Below are positions 21,354 through 21,959 of a DNA stretch of 21,959 bases, in pieces. Made by a program: the position numbers and the translations under genes. Numbering within the stretch: position 1 is the first letter of the stretch; each line of letters opens with the position of its first letter. The stretch spans positions 1-21,959 of the forward strand of contig JAENJB010000021.1 of NCBI GenBank assembly GCA_016844565.1, given 5' to 3'. The DNA is from Dehalococcoidia bacterium (GTDB lineage: Bacteria; Chloroflexota; Dehalococcoidia; JAENJB01). Under the pieces are notes generated by a model, which was not told the origin of the DNA, did no database searches, and saw only the letters and a list, made by a program, of their open reading frames with translations.

Positions 21354-21872
21354 ATGACTACTGAACGCCAGTGGCATGTGCTGGACGCCTCGGACAAGGT
21401 ACTGGGCAGACTGGCCACCGAAGCAGCCTCCTTGCTGCTGGGCAAGCACAAACCTACCTTCACCCGCAACCTGGACATGGGCGACTACGTCATTGTCATC
21501 AATGCCGCCAGGATACACATGACTGGCAAGAAGATGACGGGCAAGAAGACGCAGCAGAAGACCTATTACCGCCACTCGGGCTACCCCGGTGGCCTCAGAA
21601 GCGTAACCGCCGCGGAGCTGATGGAGACACACCCCACCAGGGTTGTGGAAAAGGCCATCAAGGGAATGCTGCCTCATACGCGCCTGGGACATGCGATGGG
21701 CAGGAAGCTAAAGGTCTATGCCGGCGAAACTCACCTGCACCAGGCCCAGCTAGCCATCAGGGCCACCGAGGAATCGGCAGCCAAAGAGAAAATCAAAACG
21801 TCAGCCTCACCAGGGAAGAGGGCTGTCGCATCACCCGTTGAGACCCCAGTCGAGAAGGGAGGAAGGTCGTGA
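21354..21872 (+). CDS. rplM: 50S ribosomal protein L13 with C-terminal extension
   Basis: L13 is an early 50S assembly protein. The family sequence is clear: RQWHVLDASDKVLGRLATEA, ASLLLGKHKPTFTRNLDMGD, YVIVINAARI, TYYRHSGYPGGLRS, KAIKGMLPHTRLGHAMGRKL and VYAGETHLH. After about residue 142 a Lys/Ala/Ser/Pro-rich tail of about 30 residues extends the protein to 172 aa. GAGAGGT precedes the ATG. It ends in a GTGA overlap with rpsI. Confidence 0.97.
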   Translation: MTTERQWHVLDASDKVLGRLATEAASLLLGKHKPTFTRNLDMGDYVIVINAARIHMTGKKMTGKKTQQKTYYRHSGYPGGLRSVTAAELMETHPTRVVEKAIKGMLPHTRLGHAMGRKLKVYAGETHLHQAQLAIRATEESAAKEKIKTSASPGKRAVASPVETPVEKGGRS

Positions 21873-21959
21873 GCGAGCGAAACTACTATCCGGGCACAGG
21901 CAGACGCAAGACCGCCATTGCCCAGGTAAGACTGACTTCCGGCACAGGCGCCATCATAG
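21869..21959 (+). CDS. rpsI: 30S ribosomal protein S9, N-terminal part (cut by window end)
   Basis: S9 reaches the P site with its C-terminal tail. Thirty codons are visible: MSERNYYPGTGRRKTAIAQV then RLTSGTGAII, the S9 opening with the GTGRRKTA motif. The start is GTG 21869, overlapping the rplM stop (GTGA), with GGAGGAAGG a few bases upstream. The gene runs off the end. The rplM-rpsI pair is a standard operon. Confidence 0.95.
   Translation, partial: MSERNYYPGTGRRKTAIAQVRLTSGTGAII

Noticed and set aside
1..21959. CRISPR arrays, tRNA or rRNA genes, insertion sequences, phage or defence genes
   Set aside because: Nothing of the kind was seen by eye; almost all sequence is accounted for by translation genes.

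Overview
This window is a nearly uninterrupted plus-strand run of about 40 genes: the universal ribosomal-protein and translation cluster of a bacterium. Its order is thiE - translin-family gene - promoter and structured leader - rpsL - rpsG - fusA - rpsJ - rplC - rplD - rplW - small bS22-like gene - rplB - rpsS - rplV - rpsC - rplP - rpmC - rpsQ - rplN - rplX - rplE - rpsN - rpsH - rplF - rplR - rpsE - rpmD - rplO - secY - adk - map - infA - rpmJ - rpsM - rpsK - rpsD - rpoA - rplQ - truA - rplM - rpsI. Fused str, S10, spc and alpha operons followed by truA-rplM-rpsI, zinc-ribbon forms of S14, S4, L36 and L24, moderately high GC and an upstream ThiD2-ThiE gene fit Chloroflexota, most likely a Dehalococcoidia relative. 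That assignment is inference from gene order and protein style; no marker was searched.

Regions: (1) 1-1647, the end of a thiamine gene coupled by a 4-nt overlap to a translin-family protein. (2) 1648-1897, non-coding: an extended -10 sigma70-type promoter, then a folded leader ending in a perfect 15-bp hairpin with a T run just before rpsL, an apparent attenuator. (3) 1898-4964, str operon without tuf. (4) 5004-10205, S10 operon with a 31-codon bS22/AURKAIP1-type gene between rplW and rplB. (5) 10202-17215, spc operon with secY, adk and map; L5 carries a 106-residue Ala/Lys/Glu-rich N-terminal extension containing a 90-bp tandem repeat. (6) 17225-20454, infA, rpmJ and the alpha operon. (7) 20455-21959, truA, an intergenic palindromic element, rplM and the start of rpsI (cut by the window end). 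Many genes overlap by 1-14 nt, so translation is probably coupled through most of the array. The products make ribosomes (r-proteins, EF-G, IF-1, TruA), insert and mature proteins (SecY, methionine aminopeptidase), transcribe (RpoA) and balance adenylates (Adk).

The most notable anomalies are breaks in otherwise essential genes: rpsG lost about 40 nt and its reading frame just before the conserved C-terminus; rpsK lost about 43-46 nt and its frame in the middle; rplB has one extra base near its true N-terminus; and truA has a perfect 19-bp tandem duplication over its start. Four such lesions in 21 kb of essential genes look first like draft or metagenome assembly errors, but S7 and S11 touch each other in the ribosome, so both possibilities are recorded. 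I did not find a convincing new defence, mobile or biosynthetic system; the leader attenuator, the bS22-like gene, the bacterial translin and the repeat-expanded L5 are the best candidates for new biology.
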